Shown piece by piece: positions 1 to 7,144 of a stretch of DNA of 41,179 nt. Numbering within the stretch: position 1 is the stretch's first letter; every line of letters starts with the position of its first letter. The translations under genes were made by a program, and so were the position numbers. Source of the stretch: Lachnospiraceae bacterium (GTDB taxonomy: Bacteria > Bacillota > Clostridia > Lachnospirales > Lachnospiraceae); assembly GCA_017416465.1 (NCBI GenBank), contig JAFQCK010000066.1, positions 1-41,179 of the forward strand, written 5' to 3'. The notes beneath the pieces are model-generated. The model was not told the origin of the DNA, ran no database searches, and saw nothing but the letters and a program-made list of their open reading frames with translations.

Positions 1-31
1 ATATAATCTATGGCAAAGGAGGTTTTACTTA

Positions 32-352
32 ATGTCAAAAATCAAAAGAAACAAAGAAGAAAAACAAAAACTTGTATCAGAATTCAAGAAAAGCGGTCTG
101 TCAAAAGTGCAATGGTGTCAAGATAACAATATTCCGATATCAACATTTAATGGTTGGCTTTTTCCTAACAATCAAAAAACTAAAGAAAAATGTAAATTTC
201 TTGAAATCAATGTTCCGACAGACAAAACCAATACACACAAAACAGAATCAATATCAATAGAATATAAGGATTTCAAAATAAATATTCCGCAAAACATTGA
301 TTCCGAGGCTATTACTGAAATTTTAAAGGGTGTTATCAAAGCCAATGTTTGA
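32..352 (+). CDS. tnpA: IS66 accessory protein TnpA
   Basis: A small (106 aa) IS66 orfA-type protein. The N-terminal half contains a helix-turn-helix-like stretch (SGLSKVQWCQDNNIP then STFNGWL, residues ~21-43) as in IS66 TnpA/TnpR-like proteins thought to bind DNA. A strong Shine-Dalgarno (aaaggagg, from about base 15) precedes the ATG at 32. Its last bases overlap the tnpB start by 8 bp, indicating translational coupling. TnpA is needed for IS66 transposition in some members, but its exact role is unknown. Confidence 0.85.
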   Translation: MSKIKRNKEEKQKLVSEFKKSGLSKVQWCQDNNIPISTFNGWLFPNNQKTKEKCKFLEINVPTDKTNTHKTESISIEYKDFKINIPQNIDSEAITEILKGVIKANV

Positions 353-695
353 TTATAAAGATTATAATATAATATTAGCCTGCGGTGAAACTGATATGAG
401 AAAAAGCATTAACGGACTTTCAGAAATAGTATGCAGTCACTTTGAACTTGACCCGAGAGATAAGATTATATTTGCTTTCTGCAATTCAAGCCGTAACAGG
501 GTAAAACTGCTTGTATGGGCTGATAACGGATTCTGGATCCACTTCAAAAGAATAGAACGCGGAAAAGTAATATGGCCATCTGTTGATGATACTGAAGAAA
601 CAATGTCATTATCCTTTGAGGACCTGAAAAATATCATTGCAGCTCCGGGAGTAACACAGAAAATCAAGCGAAAAGAAGTATGGAAAAAACATTGA
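345..695 (+). CDS. tnpB: IS66 accessory protein TnpB
   Basis: IS66 orfB-type protein (116 aa from the ATG at 345). It shows the family signature DMRKSINGL near the N-terminus and the downstream block RVKLLVWADNGFWIHFKRIERGK in its usual place. A GTG at 330 would extend it by five residues, but the ATG overlapping the tnpA stop matches the usual IS66 arrangement and family N-terminus (MF then a short run to DMRK). It works with TnpC in transposition; its biochemical activity is not known. Confidence 0.88.
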   Translation: MFDYKDYNIILACGETDMRKSINGLSEIVCSHFELDPRDKIIFAFCNSSRNRVKLLVWADNGFWIHFKRIERGKVIWPSVDDTEETMSLSFEDLKNIIAAPGVTQKIKRKEVWKKH

Positions 696-757
696 TTTTA
701 CTGGAAAATTCGCTGTTTTTATGGTAAAATACCATTATAAAACAGGAGGATTTCAAA

Positions 758-2323
758 ATGAATTTATTAGAAAAGTTACAGAAAGAAAATGAAGAATTAA
801 AATCACAATTGAAATCCTGTGAAGAGAAAATCCAGTCACTTACAAAGTTAAATGACTGGTATATTGAGCAACTTAAACTTAAAAACAAAGAGAAATTTGG
901 TACATCATCTGAAAAAGCTGATGATAATCAGATTTCTCTTTTTGACTTGTTTAATGAGGCGGAAACACTAATGGAACCTATTTCGACCGAACCTGATGAA
1001 GAAATAATAATTCCATCCCACAAAAGAAAGAAAAATAAAAGAAACAGTAAATTTGATGACCTTCCTGTAGAGACAGTAGAGTATAAAATAGATGATGAAA
1101 ATCTAATCTGTGATGAATGTGGTGAAAAACTCACAGAAATGAAAAAAGAAATCCGAAAAAAACTTGTAGTTATACCTGCACAGATAAAGATAGTTGAACA
1201 CGTTACATATTCATACAGTTGCAGAAACTGTGATAAAAATGGAGAAAGCGGATTTATAAAAATAGCACCGCATCCTAAGTCACTTATCCCTAAGAGTATT
1301 GTATCACCAAGTCTTATGGCATATATAATGAATCAGAAATATACTCTTTCACTGCCATTATACAGACAGGAACAGGAATTCAAAAGACTTGGAATCGAGA
1401 TAACAAGACAGAACTTATCAAACTGGATTATAAAAGGAGCAAATCTCTTAAAGCCCCTTCTTATGGAATTAAAGAAATCTCTTATGAGCGAAGAACTTAT
1501 CCATTCTGATGAAACTGTCCTTGAAGTACTGTGTGAACCCGGAAGAGCTGCCACATGTAAATCTTATGTATGGGTATACAGAACTTCAAAGATTAATCAA
1601 CATCCGGTTGTGATATATGATTACACTCAGGGAAGAAGTGGTACATTTGCAAAATCATTTCTAAAGAACTGGAATGGAAAATATCTTCACTGTGACGGAT
1701 ATTCAGGATATAAAAAGCTTGAAGACATAACATTATGCGGTTGTCTTGTTCACGCAAAGAGAAAATTTCACGAAGCACTGACAGCTAATCCTGATAATGA
1801 ATATGCAAAAAAAGGTGAAGCTTATATAAGAAAACTGTTTGCCATAGAAGATGAGGCAGATAAAAATGAACTTTCAATTGAAGAAAGATTAAAACTAAGA
1901 ACAGAAAAATCAAAACCTGTATTTGATGAATTTTATACGTGGTTAGATGATATAGAAAACAAAACCTTACCTCAGAGTCTAATGGGTAAGGCTATTACTT
2001 ATGCCAAAAATCAGAAAGAATATCTTGGGAACTTTTTGAAAGATGGAAGAATACAGCTAAGCAATAATCTTGCAGAACAAAGTATAAAACCATTTGTAAT
2101 AGGCAGAAAAAACTGGTTATTTTCAAATACTGTTAATGGAGCAAACGCATCTGTAATAATATATAGTGTAATTCAGACAGCACTGTTAAATAATCTGAAA
2201 CCCGAGAACTATCTTGAATATGTATTTGGTCAGATTCAGACTAATGTTGATAATGATGTAAAAGATTTAATGCCATGGTCTGAAAAAATCCCTGAAAACT
2301 GTAAAAATAAACTGCAAAAATAG
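758..2323 (+). CDS. tnpC: IS66 family transposase TnpC
   Basis: A full-length (521 aa) IS66 DDE transposase. In order: an N-terminal leucine-rich coiled coil (residues ~1-45), an acidic linker, a zinc-binding segment (CDECGEKL, then CRNC about 40 residues on), and the DDE catalytic core. The core has HSDETVLEV (first Asp), LHCDGYSGYKKL (second Asp) and NNLAEQSIKPFVIGRKNWLF (catalytic Glu). It ends in the usual C-terminal IS66 tail. The Shine-Dalgarno aggagg lies 8 bases before the ATG at 758. No frameshift or stop is visible, so it should be functional. Confidence 0.95.
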   Translation: MNLLEKLQKENEELKSQLKSCEEKIQSLTKLNDWYIEQLKLKNKEKFGTSSEKADDNQISLFDLFNEAETLMEPISTEPDEEIIIPSHKRKKNKRNSKFDDLPVETVEYKIDDENLICDECGEKLTEMKKEIRKKLVVIPAQIKIVEHVTYSYSCRNCDKNGESGFIKIAPHPKSLIPKSIVSPSLMAYIMNQKYTLSLPLYRQEQEFKRLGIEITRQNLSNWIIKGANLLKPLLMELKKSLMSEELIHSDETVLEVLCEPGRAATCKSYVWVYRTSKINQHPVVIYDYTQGRSGTFAKSFLKNWNGKYLHCDGYSGYKKLEDITLCGCLVHAKRKFHEALTANPDNEYAKKGEAYIRKLFAIEDEADKNELSIEERLKLRTEKSKPVFDEFYTWLDDIENKTLPQSLMGKAITYAKNQKEYLGNFLKDGRIQLSNNLAEQSIKPFVIGRKNWLFSNTVNGANASVIIYSVIQTALLNNLKPENYLEYVFGQIQTNVDNDVKDLMPWSEKIPENCKNKLQK

Positions 2324-2355
2324 TAATTATACTATAATTGCAGTTATATTTTTAT

Positions 2356-2377
2356 GCGTGCTTGAATTGACGCTTAC
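2356..2377. repeat. IS66 right terminal inverted repeat
   Basis: The 22-bp sequence ends GAATTGACGCTTAC and matches the inward-facing terminus of IS66-family elements. It marks the exact IS/integrase junction at 2377/2378. The partner repeat lies outside the window. Confidence 0.85.
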
Positions 2378-3277
2378 AGTATAAAGACTTCTGATGCGAA
2401 GTTATTTTTAATAAAGTTACAACAGGAAGATGGGAAAAGTTACAGTTCCATTCACAATATAAGAGGTGTATTACGCCCGGCTTTTCAGATGGCGGTGGAT
2501 GATGATATTTTAGTAAAGAACCCATTTGGTTTCCAACTTGCAGGTGTGGTGGTAAATGACAGTGTTACCAGAGAGGCAATCAGCCGGGAGCAGATGAGAA
2601 AGTTCCTAAAGTTTGTGAATGACGATGTGGTTTACTGTAAGTATTACGAAGTAGTGTACATTCTCTTTCACACGGGAATGCGTATTTCGGAATTTTGTGG
2701 TTTGACACTTAAAGACATCGACCTCGAGAACAGAACTGTTAATATAGACCACCAGTTACAAAGAACTTGCGATATGAAGTACATCATTGAAGAAACCAAG
2801 ACCGATGCCGGAAAAAGGAAGATTCCTATTACAGAGGATGTGGCAATGATGTTTCAAGCCATTATCGAGGATAGAGAACCGCCGAAGATGGAGAAAGTCA
2901 TTGATGGTCATACCGGATTTCTTTTCTACGATGATGACGGAAATCCACTTGTGGCAATGCACTGGCAACATAGATTTAATCGAATGGTTGGCAGGTACAA
3001 CGATATTTACAGAGTACAAATGCCAAACATCACTCCCCATGTTTGCCGTCACACTTATTGCTCCAATATGGCAAAATCGGGAATGAATCCGAAAACGCTG
3101 CAATACCTCATGGGACATTCGGATATTAGCGTCACGATGAACGTGTACACACATATCAGTTTCGATGATGCAGAGGAAGAATTGAAACGAATGGAAGAGT
3201 TTAGAAAGGCACAGGCTGAGATAGAGCAGAAGAATGATGCGAAAGTGGTATCGCAGAAAATGTTTAAAGTAGTGTAG
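2378..3277 (+). pseudogene. int: Tn916/Tn1549-type tyrosine integrase, 5' part cut off by IS66
   Basis: Reading from the first base after the IS repeat gives an open frame of 299 codons starting SIKTSDAK, which aligns with SIKPSDAK near residue 125 of Tn916 Int. About 124 N-terminal residues (arm-binding and part of the core-binding domain) must lie on the other side of the IS. The remainder carries the complete catalytic domain: TGMRISEFCGLTL (Arg I), ITPHVCRHTYCSN (His-x-x-Arg), LMGHSD (His) and NVYTH (nucleophile Tyr). The ATG at 2489 is an internal Met, not the natural start. It is the integrase of a conjugative or integrative element, now split and probably inactive. Confidence 0.9.
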
Positions 3278-3384
3278 CAAAAAAACATGCATTATTAAAA
3301 AAATGTGGTTATAATATTATTAGTGTAAGTCGATAAAAAATTATAGAAAATCAAAAAATAATTGTGTTATTTTGAAACAAAGTG

Positions 3385-3413
3385 TTGTAAAATATAATTG
3401 AAAGTAGTATACT
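3385..3413 (+). promoter_or_regulatory. Predicted sigma-A promoter of the Panacea/GNAT pair
   Basis: TTGTAA at 3385-3390 and TATACT at 3408-3413, separated by 17 bp. Located 34 bp before the start codon at 3447 in an AT-rich stretch after the integrase. Confidence 0.55.
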
Positions 3414-3446
3414 ATTCAAATAGCATTTTTGAGAGGAGGCGATTAT

Positions 3447-3908
3447 ATGGCACAGTTATTGGCAGTTGCGAAATATTTGAATGAACTTCATGTAAACAAG
3501 CATGATTGTGTGATGGATCAGATGAAAATGCACAAAATGATGTATTTTTCGCAGAGGGAGTCTCTCATGATCTCTGGTAGTCCTCTTTTTAATGGAGATT
3601 TTGAAGCTTGGAAGTATGGTCCAGTACTCACCGAAGTGAGAAGTGAGTATATGACAGGAAATATGTTTTCGGGAACGTATGATGCACTTACTGAAAATGA
3701 AGTTCAATTAGTGAAAGATGTTTTTAATCGTTATGATGAATATGATTCATGGCAGTTGAGTACACTATCTCATTCAGAAAGTTCATGGTTAAAAGCACGT
3801 GAAGGATTAAAAATGGGAGAGCCTGGAAGAAATAAAATGAGTCTGAGTGCAATGAGTGTTGATGCAACAAGAGAAAAATTGCGTAGGCAGGGTGTAGTAT
3901 TTGCGTAA
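3447..3908 (+). CDS. Panacea (DUF4065/SocA-like) domain protein, probable antitoxin
   Basis: A 153-aa protein with the DUF4065/Panacea pattern: N-terminal VAKYLNELH, the MKMHKMMYFSQR helix, then LFNGDFEAWKYGPVLTEV, which is the family's most conserved block. Panacea domains occur in SocA-type and PanA antitoxins that neutralise varied toxins encoded next to them; some are phage GepA proteins. I chose ATG 3447 because GAGGAGG lies 6-12 bases upstream; a TTG at 3429 would place the ribosome site inside the coding region. The next gene encodes a GNAT-like protein, the candidate toxin. It lies inside the integrative element, as such modules often do. Confidence 0.85.
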   Translation: MAQLLAVAKYLNELHVNKHDCVMDQMKMHKMMYFSQRESLMISGSPLFNGDFEAWKYGPVLTEVRSEYMTGNMFSGTYDALTENEVQLVKDVFNRYDEYDSWQLSTLSHSESSWLKAREGLKMGEPGRNKMSLSAMSVDATREKLRRQGVVFA

Positions 3909-3924
3909 TCTACATGAAATCTAG

Positions 3925-3952
3925 TAGCCCACAGGTAAATGCCTGTGGGCTA
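3925..3952 (+). terminator. Strong hairpin between antitoxin and toxin genes
   Basis: Perfect 11-bp stem (TAGCCCACAGG / CCTGTGGGCTA) with a 6-nt loop, followed by only a short T-rich stretch (aatttgat). It probably acts as a partial terminator or mRNA processing/stability element that lowers expression of the downstream gene relative to the upstream antitoxin. Confidence 0.6.
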
Positions 3953-3976
3953 ATTTGATATATGGGAGGAATTAAC

Positions 3977-4963
3977 TTGACGATTGAGGAACAGAAGAAA
4001 TATCTCTTTGAGAGATTTGAATTAGAAAGTTTATGCTTTTCAGAACAGAATCGGGTGGATATTGCACAGTTTGAACAAGCAACCAGCGGTAATAAAATAG
4101 CTGAATATTTAATAAATGAAGCTTGGGAGGATGATACAGCTAGGAATACGAAGGTGTATCTTGTGAGAGATAAAATTACAAAAGAAATTGTATATTATTT
4201 TGCAATAAATTGTGGAATTCTTTACAATGAAATAGAAGAGATACAGCTTAACGAGGTAGAAAAGGAACCGTTTGAAAGATATATTGTGGCACTTCAGATG
4301 ACAAAAAGAAAGAATCTTACTAGTAGTCAACAAGATGAAGCCAATAATAAGTATGCGGATGCAATGAATGACTTATATGTTGCTGCAGGTAATCCAGATA
4401 GAGCCTCGTACTTATTTAGTAGGGCAGATGATAAGGCAATGATAAAGGAAGAGGAAAAGGAATTATTTTCGAATACTGAAGAAAAGGAACATACAATGAA
4501 TGTTCAAGATACTTTTCCGGCAATTGATATAAAGTTTTTATGTAGAAATAAAAAGTATAATCCTGGTATTAAACTTGATTTTAGGATAGGAGTATATGTG
4601 TTTTGGGAAATAATAGTTCCGCATTTGTTAAAGGTTTCGGAAATGGTAGGATGCAAGTACATATATTTGTTTGCAGCTGATAATTCGGATAGGAGTGCTT
4701 CTAAAACAAAAGAACCGATTATGTATACACCAGATTATGATCCTTATGCAGATGACGAAAAGAAAGAAAGGGAAGAAGTATTACGATTGGTAGATTATTA
4801 TCAAAGAGAATTAAAGTTTGAATTTGTAACAAAATATAAAATACTTAAACCACATTTTGAGAGAACTTGTTTTACTTTAGTTCAAGAGGTTGATGGATTA
4901 CAAGAAAACAGGGAAAGTGTTTGGTTAACGCATCTTCCTGTTGATGATTCGTTAGAAGGGTAA
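3977..4963 (+). CDS. GNAT-fold protein, candidate toxin paired with the Panacea gene
   Basis: About 328 aa. The central segment resembles a GNAT acetyltransferase split by an insertion: an N-terminal strand pair (VYLVRDK, IVYYFAINCG), then FPAIDIKFLC, a helix around FWEIIVPHLLKVSEMVGC, the strand KYIYLFAA, and a C-terminal LVDYYQRELKFEF helix followed by KPHFERTCFTLVQEV, typical of the GNAT C-terminus. GNAT proteins are known toxins in several TA families, acetylating aminoacyl-tRNA, but whether this one is toxic is inference. The start is probably TTG 3977, 7 bases after GGAGGA; the in-frame ATG at 3962 lies upstream of that ribosome site. Confidence 0.6.
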   Translation: MTIEEQKKYLFERFELESLCFSEQNRVDIAQFEQATSGNKIAEYLINEAWEDDTARNTKVYLVRDKITKEIVYYFAINCGILYNEIEEIQLNEVEKEPFERYIVALQMTKRKNLTSSQQDEANNKYADAMNDLYVAAGNPDRASYLFSRADDKAMIKEEEKELFSNTEEKEHTMNVQDTFPAIDIKFLCRNKKYNPGIKLDFRIGVYVFWEIIVPHLLKVSEMVGCKYIYLFAADNSDRSASKTKEPIMYTPDYDPYADDEKKEREEVLRLVDYYQRELKFEFVTKYKILKPHFERTCFTLVQEVDGLQENRESVWLTHLPVDDSLEG

Positions 4964-4967
4964 CCCT

Positions 4968-4996
4968 TAGTAGTAGGAATTCACCTTTTACTACTA
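4968..4996 (+). terminator. Hairpin after the GNAT-like gene
   Basis: TAGTAGTA (4968-4975) pairs with TACTACTA (4989-4996), followed by TTTC. A second copy of TACTACTA follows at once, giving a small direct repeat. Possibly a weak terminator, possibly part of the element end. Confidence 0.4.
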
Positions 4997-5013
4997 TTTC
5001 TACTACTAACAGG

Positions 5014-5043
5014 TAGTCACAACTTGGTAAATTATGCTATAAT
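5014..5043 (+). promoter_or_regulatory. Predicted extended -10 promoter of the phosphatase gene
   Basis: TGCTATAAT (5035-5043) is an extended -10 motif; a weak -35 (TAGTCA, 5014-5019) lies 18 bp upstream. A hairpin (CCCGGAA 5082-5088 with TTCCGGG 5108-5114) sits in the presumed leader just ahead of the Shine-Dalgarno. Confidence 0.5.
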
Positions 5044-5136
5044 TTGCCTATCTAACAACCAAATAACAATTTAACCATAACCCCGGAACACTCGCAAAAT
5101 ACGGCATTTCCGGGCAAAAAGGAGCAAACAATTACT

Positions 5137-5604
5137 ATGATAAAAGTACTATTCATCTGCCACGGCAACATCTGCCGTAGCACCATGGCCCAATTTGTAT
5201 TTCAAAATATGATTAACAAACTAAATTTATCCAACCAATTCCTCATCGACTCTAAAGCTACAAGTACTGAAGAGATAGGAAATCCACCGCACCGTGGAAC
5301 TGTTAGAAAGATGCAGGAGGAAGGAATTCCTCTAATTCCACACAGAGCAACCCAGGTTACATTTAGTGACTATAATAATTTTGATTATATTATAGGTATG
5401 GATGAGTGGAATATGAGAAATCTTAACAGAATGTTAAAAGGTGATCCGGATAAAAAAGTGTATAAATTCTTAACATTTGCAGGTTCTGACAGAGATATAG
5501 CAGACCCATGGTATACAGGAGATTTTGATGAAACATATAGAGATATAGTGGAAGGTTGTGATGGATTTATTAAATATTTGAAAGAAAAGGGGCAAATAAT
5601 GTAA
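5137..5604 (+). CDS. Low-molecular-weight protein tyrosine phosphatase (chimeric 5' end)
   Basis: A 155-aa cytoplasmic LMW-PTPase of normal length. The P-loop is CHGNICRST (C8-x5-R14) at the N-terminus, and the general acid loop is DPWYTG (Asp123). It would dephosphorylate protein tyrosine or arginine phosphates; the partner is unknown. A GGAG Shine-Dalgarno lies 12 bases before the ATG. In codons 1-38, 18 end in C; in codons 39-155 only about 8 do. The upstream leader is also unlike the local style. I infer that the 5' part and its promoter were brought in by the integrative element, which recombined within this gene. The protein itself remains intact. Confidence 0.9.
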   Translation: MIKVLFICHGNICRSTMAQFVFQNMINKLNLSNQFLIDSKATSTEEIGNPPHRGTVRKMQEEGIPLIPHRATQVTFSDYNNFDYIIGMDEWNMRNLNRMLKGDPDKKVYKFLTFAGSDRDIADPWYTGDFDETYRDIVEGCDGFIKYLKEKGQIM

Positions 5605-5610
5605 AAAAGA

Positions 5611-5642
5611 TGGCTAGGTCAATTTGACTTAGTCATTTTTTC
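5611..5642 (+). terminator. Rho-independent terminator of the phosphatase gene
   Basis: A 12-bp stem containing two G-U pairs (TGGCTAGGTCAA with TTGACTTAGTCA), directly followed by a run of T residues at 5636-5641. Confidence 0.75.
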
Positions 5643-5705
5643 TTGCTATTTATAAAGTTTTTTTATAAACGAATATTTTAAATAAAAAAATTAATAAAAT
5701 CCCTC

Positions 5706-5734
5706 TTGACATTTTTAAAACTTAGTAATAATAT
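5706..5734 (+). promoter_or_regulatory. Strong sigma-A promoter of the SPFH/RHH operon
   Basis: Consensus -35 TTGACA (5706-5711), 17-bp spacer, TAATAT -10 (5729-5734). The predicted transcription start (~5741) falls inside the repeat array at 5738-5770. Confidence 0.75.
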
Positions 5735-5737
5735 TAG

Positions 5738-5770
5738 TGATATCAAAATGATATCAAATTGATACGAAAG
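5738..5770 (+). promoter_or_regulatory. Three-copy 11-bp operator-like array
   Basis: Tandem units TGATATCAAAA, TGATATCAAAT and TGATACGAAAG with an exact 11-bp period. The first two contain the palindrome TGATATCA. One-turn spacing over the transcription start suits cooperative binding of a small dimeric repressor. The ribbon-helix-helix protein encoded two genes on (7145-7414) is the obvious candidate, making this a likely autoregulatory site. Inference from position and symmetry only. Confidence 0.6.
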
Positions 5771-5937
5771 TAAGGAATACTTTTTGTATTTAGTAAAGAG
5801 TTAATATTGAGGTTTAAAAATATTAAGAAAGGAATGTGTTTTCAATTTATTTGATGTTGTATTATATTGTTATTAAAGCTGAAAAGATAATAACAATTCT
5901 AAGATATAACATAAGTTGAATAAGCACGAATAAGATT

Positions 5938-6960
5938 ATGGATGAGAAATTGAGTTTTAAAAATGTTGAAGAAAAAGAATTGAACCCTATGAGTGGTGGA
6001 TTGATGTTGATTATTAATATTTTAATGTATATTGTTTCAATCGGCTCATTTGTCATGGGAATTATCAGTACAGAAAAGTATGATAATAATGTATTATGTG
6101 GTGTATTTGTTACAACATCAGTAATTCTTTTAGTTGTAGCAATAATTGTTTCTTGTGGTTTTAAGGTTATTAATCCTAACGAAGAACTTGTATTAACATT
6201 CTTTGGTAAATATTATGGTACAATTAAGAAAGATGGTTTCTATTTTGTAAATCCTTTTGCTAGCGGTTATAATCCAACAGCATCAGCTCCAGTTGAACTT
6301 TCATTTGCATCAGGCACAGAGGGGCAGGGTAAAGTACAGGCAACTAATACTTCTGTTAATCTTAATTCAAAAAAGATTTCAACTAAGACACAGACTTTGA
6401 AGAATGATAAGCAGAAAGTTAATGATGTATTAGGTAATCCTATTATTATCGGTTCGGTTGTTATATGGAGAGTTGCAGAGCCAACTAAGGCGGTATTTAA
6501 TGTTGAGAATTATAAAGAATTTTTATCAATTCAGTGTGATTCAGTTATAAGAAATATTGCAAGAATGTATCCATATGACAGTATGGAAGATGATGTTGAT
6601 GAGAAGACTCTTAGAGGAAGTAGTCAGGAAATTGCTGACAGTATGAGAAAAGAATTACAGGAAAAAGTTCAAGAAGCAGGACTTGAGATAAAAGAAGTTA
6701 GAATTACAAATCTTGCATATTCAGATGAGATTGCAGCAGCAATGCTTCAGAGACAGCAGGCAGTAGCTGTAATTGCAGCTCGTCAGAAGATTGTTGAAGG
6801 TGCAGTAAGTATGGTGAAGATGGCAATAGATCAACTTGGGGAAGAAGATGTGGTAGTGCTTGATGAGGAAAGAAAGGCAGCAATGGTAAGTAATCTTTTA
6901 GTAGTACTTTGTGGTAACAAAGATGCACAGCCGATAGTTAATAGTGGTTCAATTTATTAA
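5938..6960 (+). CDS. SPFH (stomatin/flotillin/band 7) domain membrane protein
   Basis: A 340-aa protein with two N-terminal membrane helices (residues ~17-40 and ~48-72). An SPFH/band 7 domain follows, starting at VINPNEELVLTFFGKYYG and continuing through VVIWRVAEPTKAVFNVEN to a long alpha-helical part with EVRITNLAYSDEIAAAMLQR. SPFH proteins form membrane-anchored oligomers that organise membrane microdomains; the client here is unknown. No clear Shine-Dalgarno precedes ATG 5938 and a frame stop lies at 5917, so this start, or the in-frame ATG at 5989, is the only reasonable choice. It probably forms an operon with the RHH gene at 7145. Confidence 0.88.
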   Translation: MDEKLSFKNVEEKELNPMSGGLMLIINILMYIVSIGSFVMGIISTEKYDNNVLCGVFVTTSVILLVVAIIVSCGFKVINPNEELVLTFFGKYYGTIKKDGFYFVNPFASGYNPTASAPVELSFASGTEGQGKVQATNTSVNLNSKKISTKTQTLKNDKQKVNDVLGNPIIIGSVVIWRVAEPTKAVFNVENYKEFLSIQCDSVIRNIARMYPYDSMEDDVDEKTLRGSSQEIADSMRKELQEKVQEAGLEIKEVRITNLAYSDEIAAAMLQRQQAVAVIAARQKIVEGAVSMVKMAIDQLGEEDVVVLDEERKAAMVSNLLVVLCGNKDAQPIVNSGSIY

Positions 6961-6961
6961 T

Positions 6962-7109
6962 ATGTAACTGTTCAGAGCCAAGCAACTTTGGATAAAAAGT
7001 ATGGTGAATGCTTGTATTCATGAATACTTTTTAATTCAAAGTTATTTGGCGGATACGCCACAGCGAGGAAACACGTAGTGTTTTCAAGCTTGGCTCGGAA
7101 CAGTTATAT
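6962..7109. repeat. Cloverleaf-like inverted-repeat element between SPFH and RHH genes
   Basis: The ends at 6962-6983 and 7088-7109 pair over 22 bp with one mismatch and one G-U (core AACTGTTC/GAACAGTT and GAGCCAAGC/GCTTGGCTC). Three further arms lie inside. Arm 1: AACTTTG with CAAAGTT and TAAAAAGTAT with its complement (6984-7043), topped by TGAAT/ATTCA. Arm 2: TGGCG/CGCCA (7047-7060). Arm 3: GGAAACAC/GTGTTTTC with a 3-nt loop (7067-7085). The result is a four-way junction that may act as an RNA between the two cistrons or be a non-autonomous repeat. Confidence 0.7.
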
Positions 7110-7144
7110 CAATCTTTAATTAAAATAGAAAGAGGCAGATAAAG

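Larger units (their letters stand above)
1..2377 (+). mobile_element. IS66-family insertion sequence (left end outside window)
   Basis: Three consecutive genes with IS66 tnpA-tnpB-tnpC organisation are followed by a 22-bp terminal inverted repeat at 2356-2377 that ends in GACGCTTAC, the reverse complement of the GTAAGCGTC start typical of IS66 elements. The left repeat lies before base 1. The element is inserted in an integrase gene whose frame reopens at 2378. IS66 elements normally create 8-bp target duplications, so the bases at 2378-2385 (agtataaa) should recur left of the missing left repeat. All three genes look intact, so the copy may be active. Confidence 0.9.
5643..5937. other. Intergenic region upstream of the SPFH gene
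   Basis: About 295 bp without a credible gene. It contains a strong promoter (5706-5734), the 11-bp tandem array (5738-5770) and a ~165-base untranslated stretch up to the SPFH start. An AAAGGAATG motif at about 5827-5835 looks like a ribosome site plus start, but its frame gives no persuasive peptide. Confidence 0.6.

Noticed and set aside
2489-3277. Complete integrase gene starting at ATG 2489
   Set aside because: The same frame is open upstream to the IS66 repeat and its translation aligns with the Tn916 integrase, so 2489 is an internal Met of a truncated gene.
2756-3292. 178-aa minus-strand frame opposite the integrase
   Set aside because: It is antisense to a clear tyrosine recombinase catalytic domain and has no recognisable motif.
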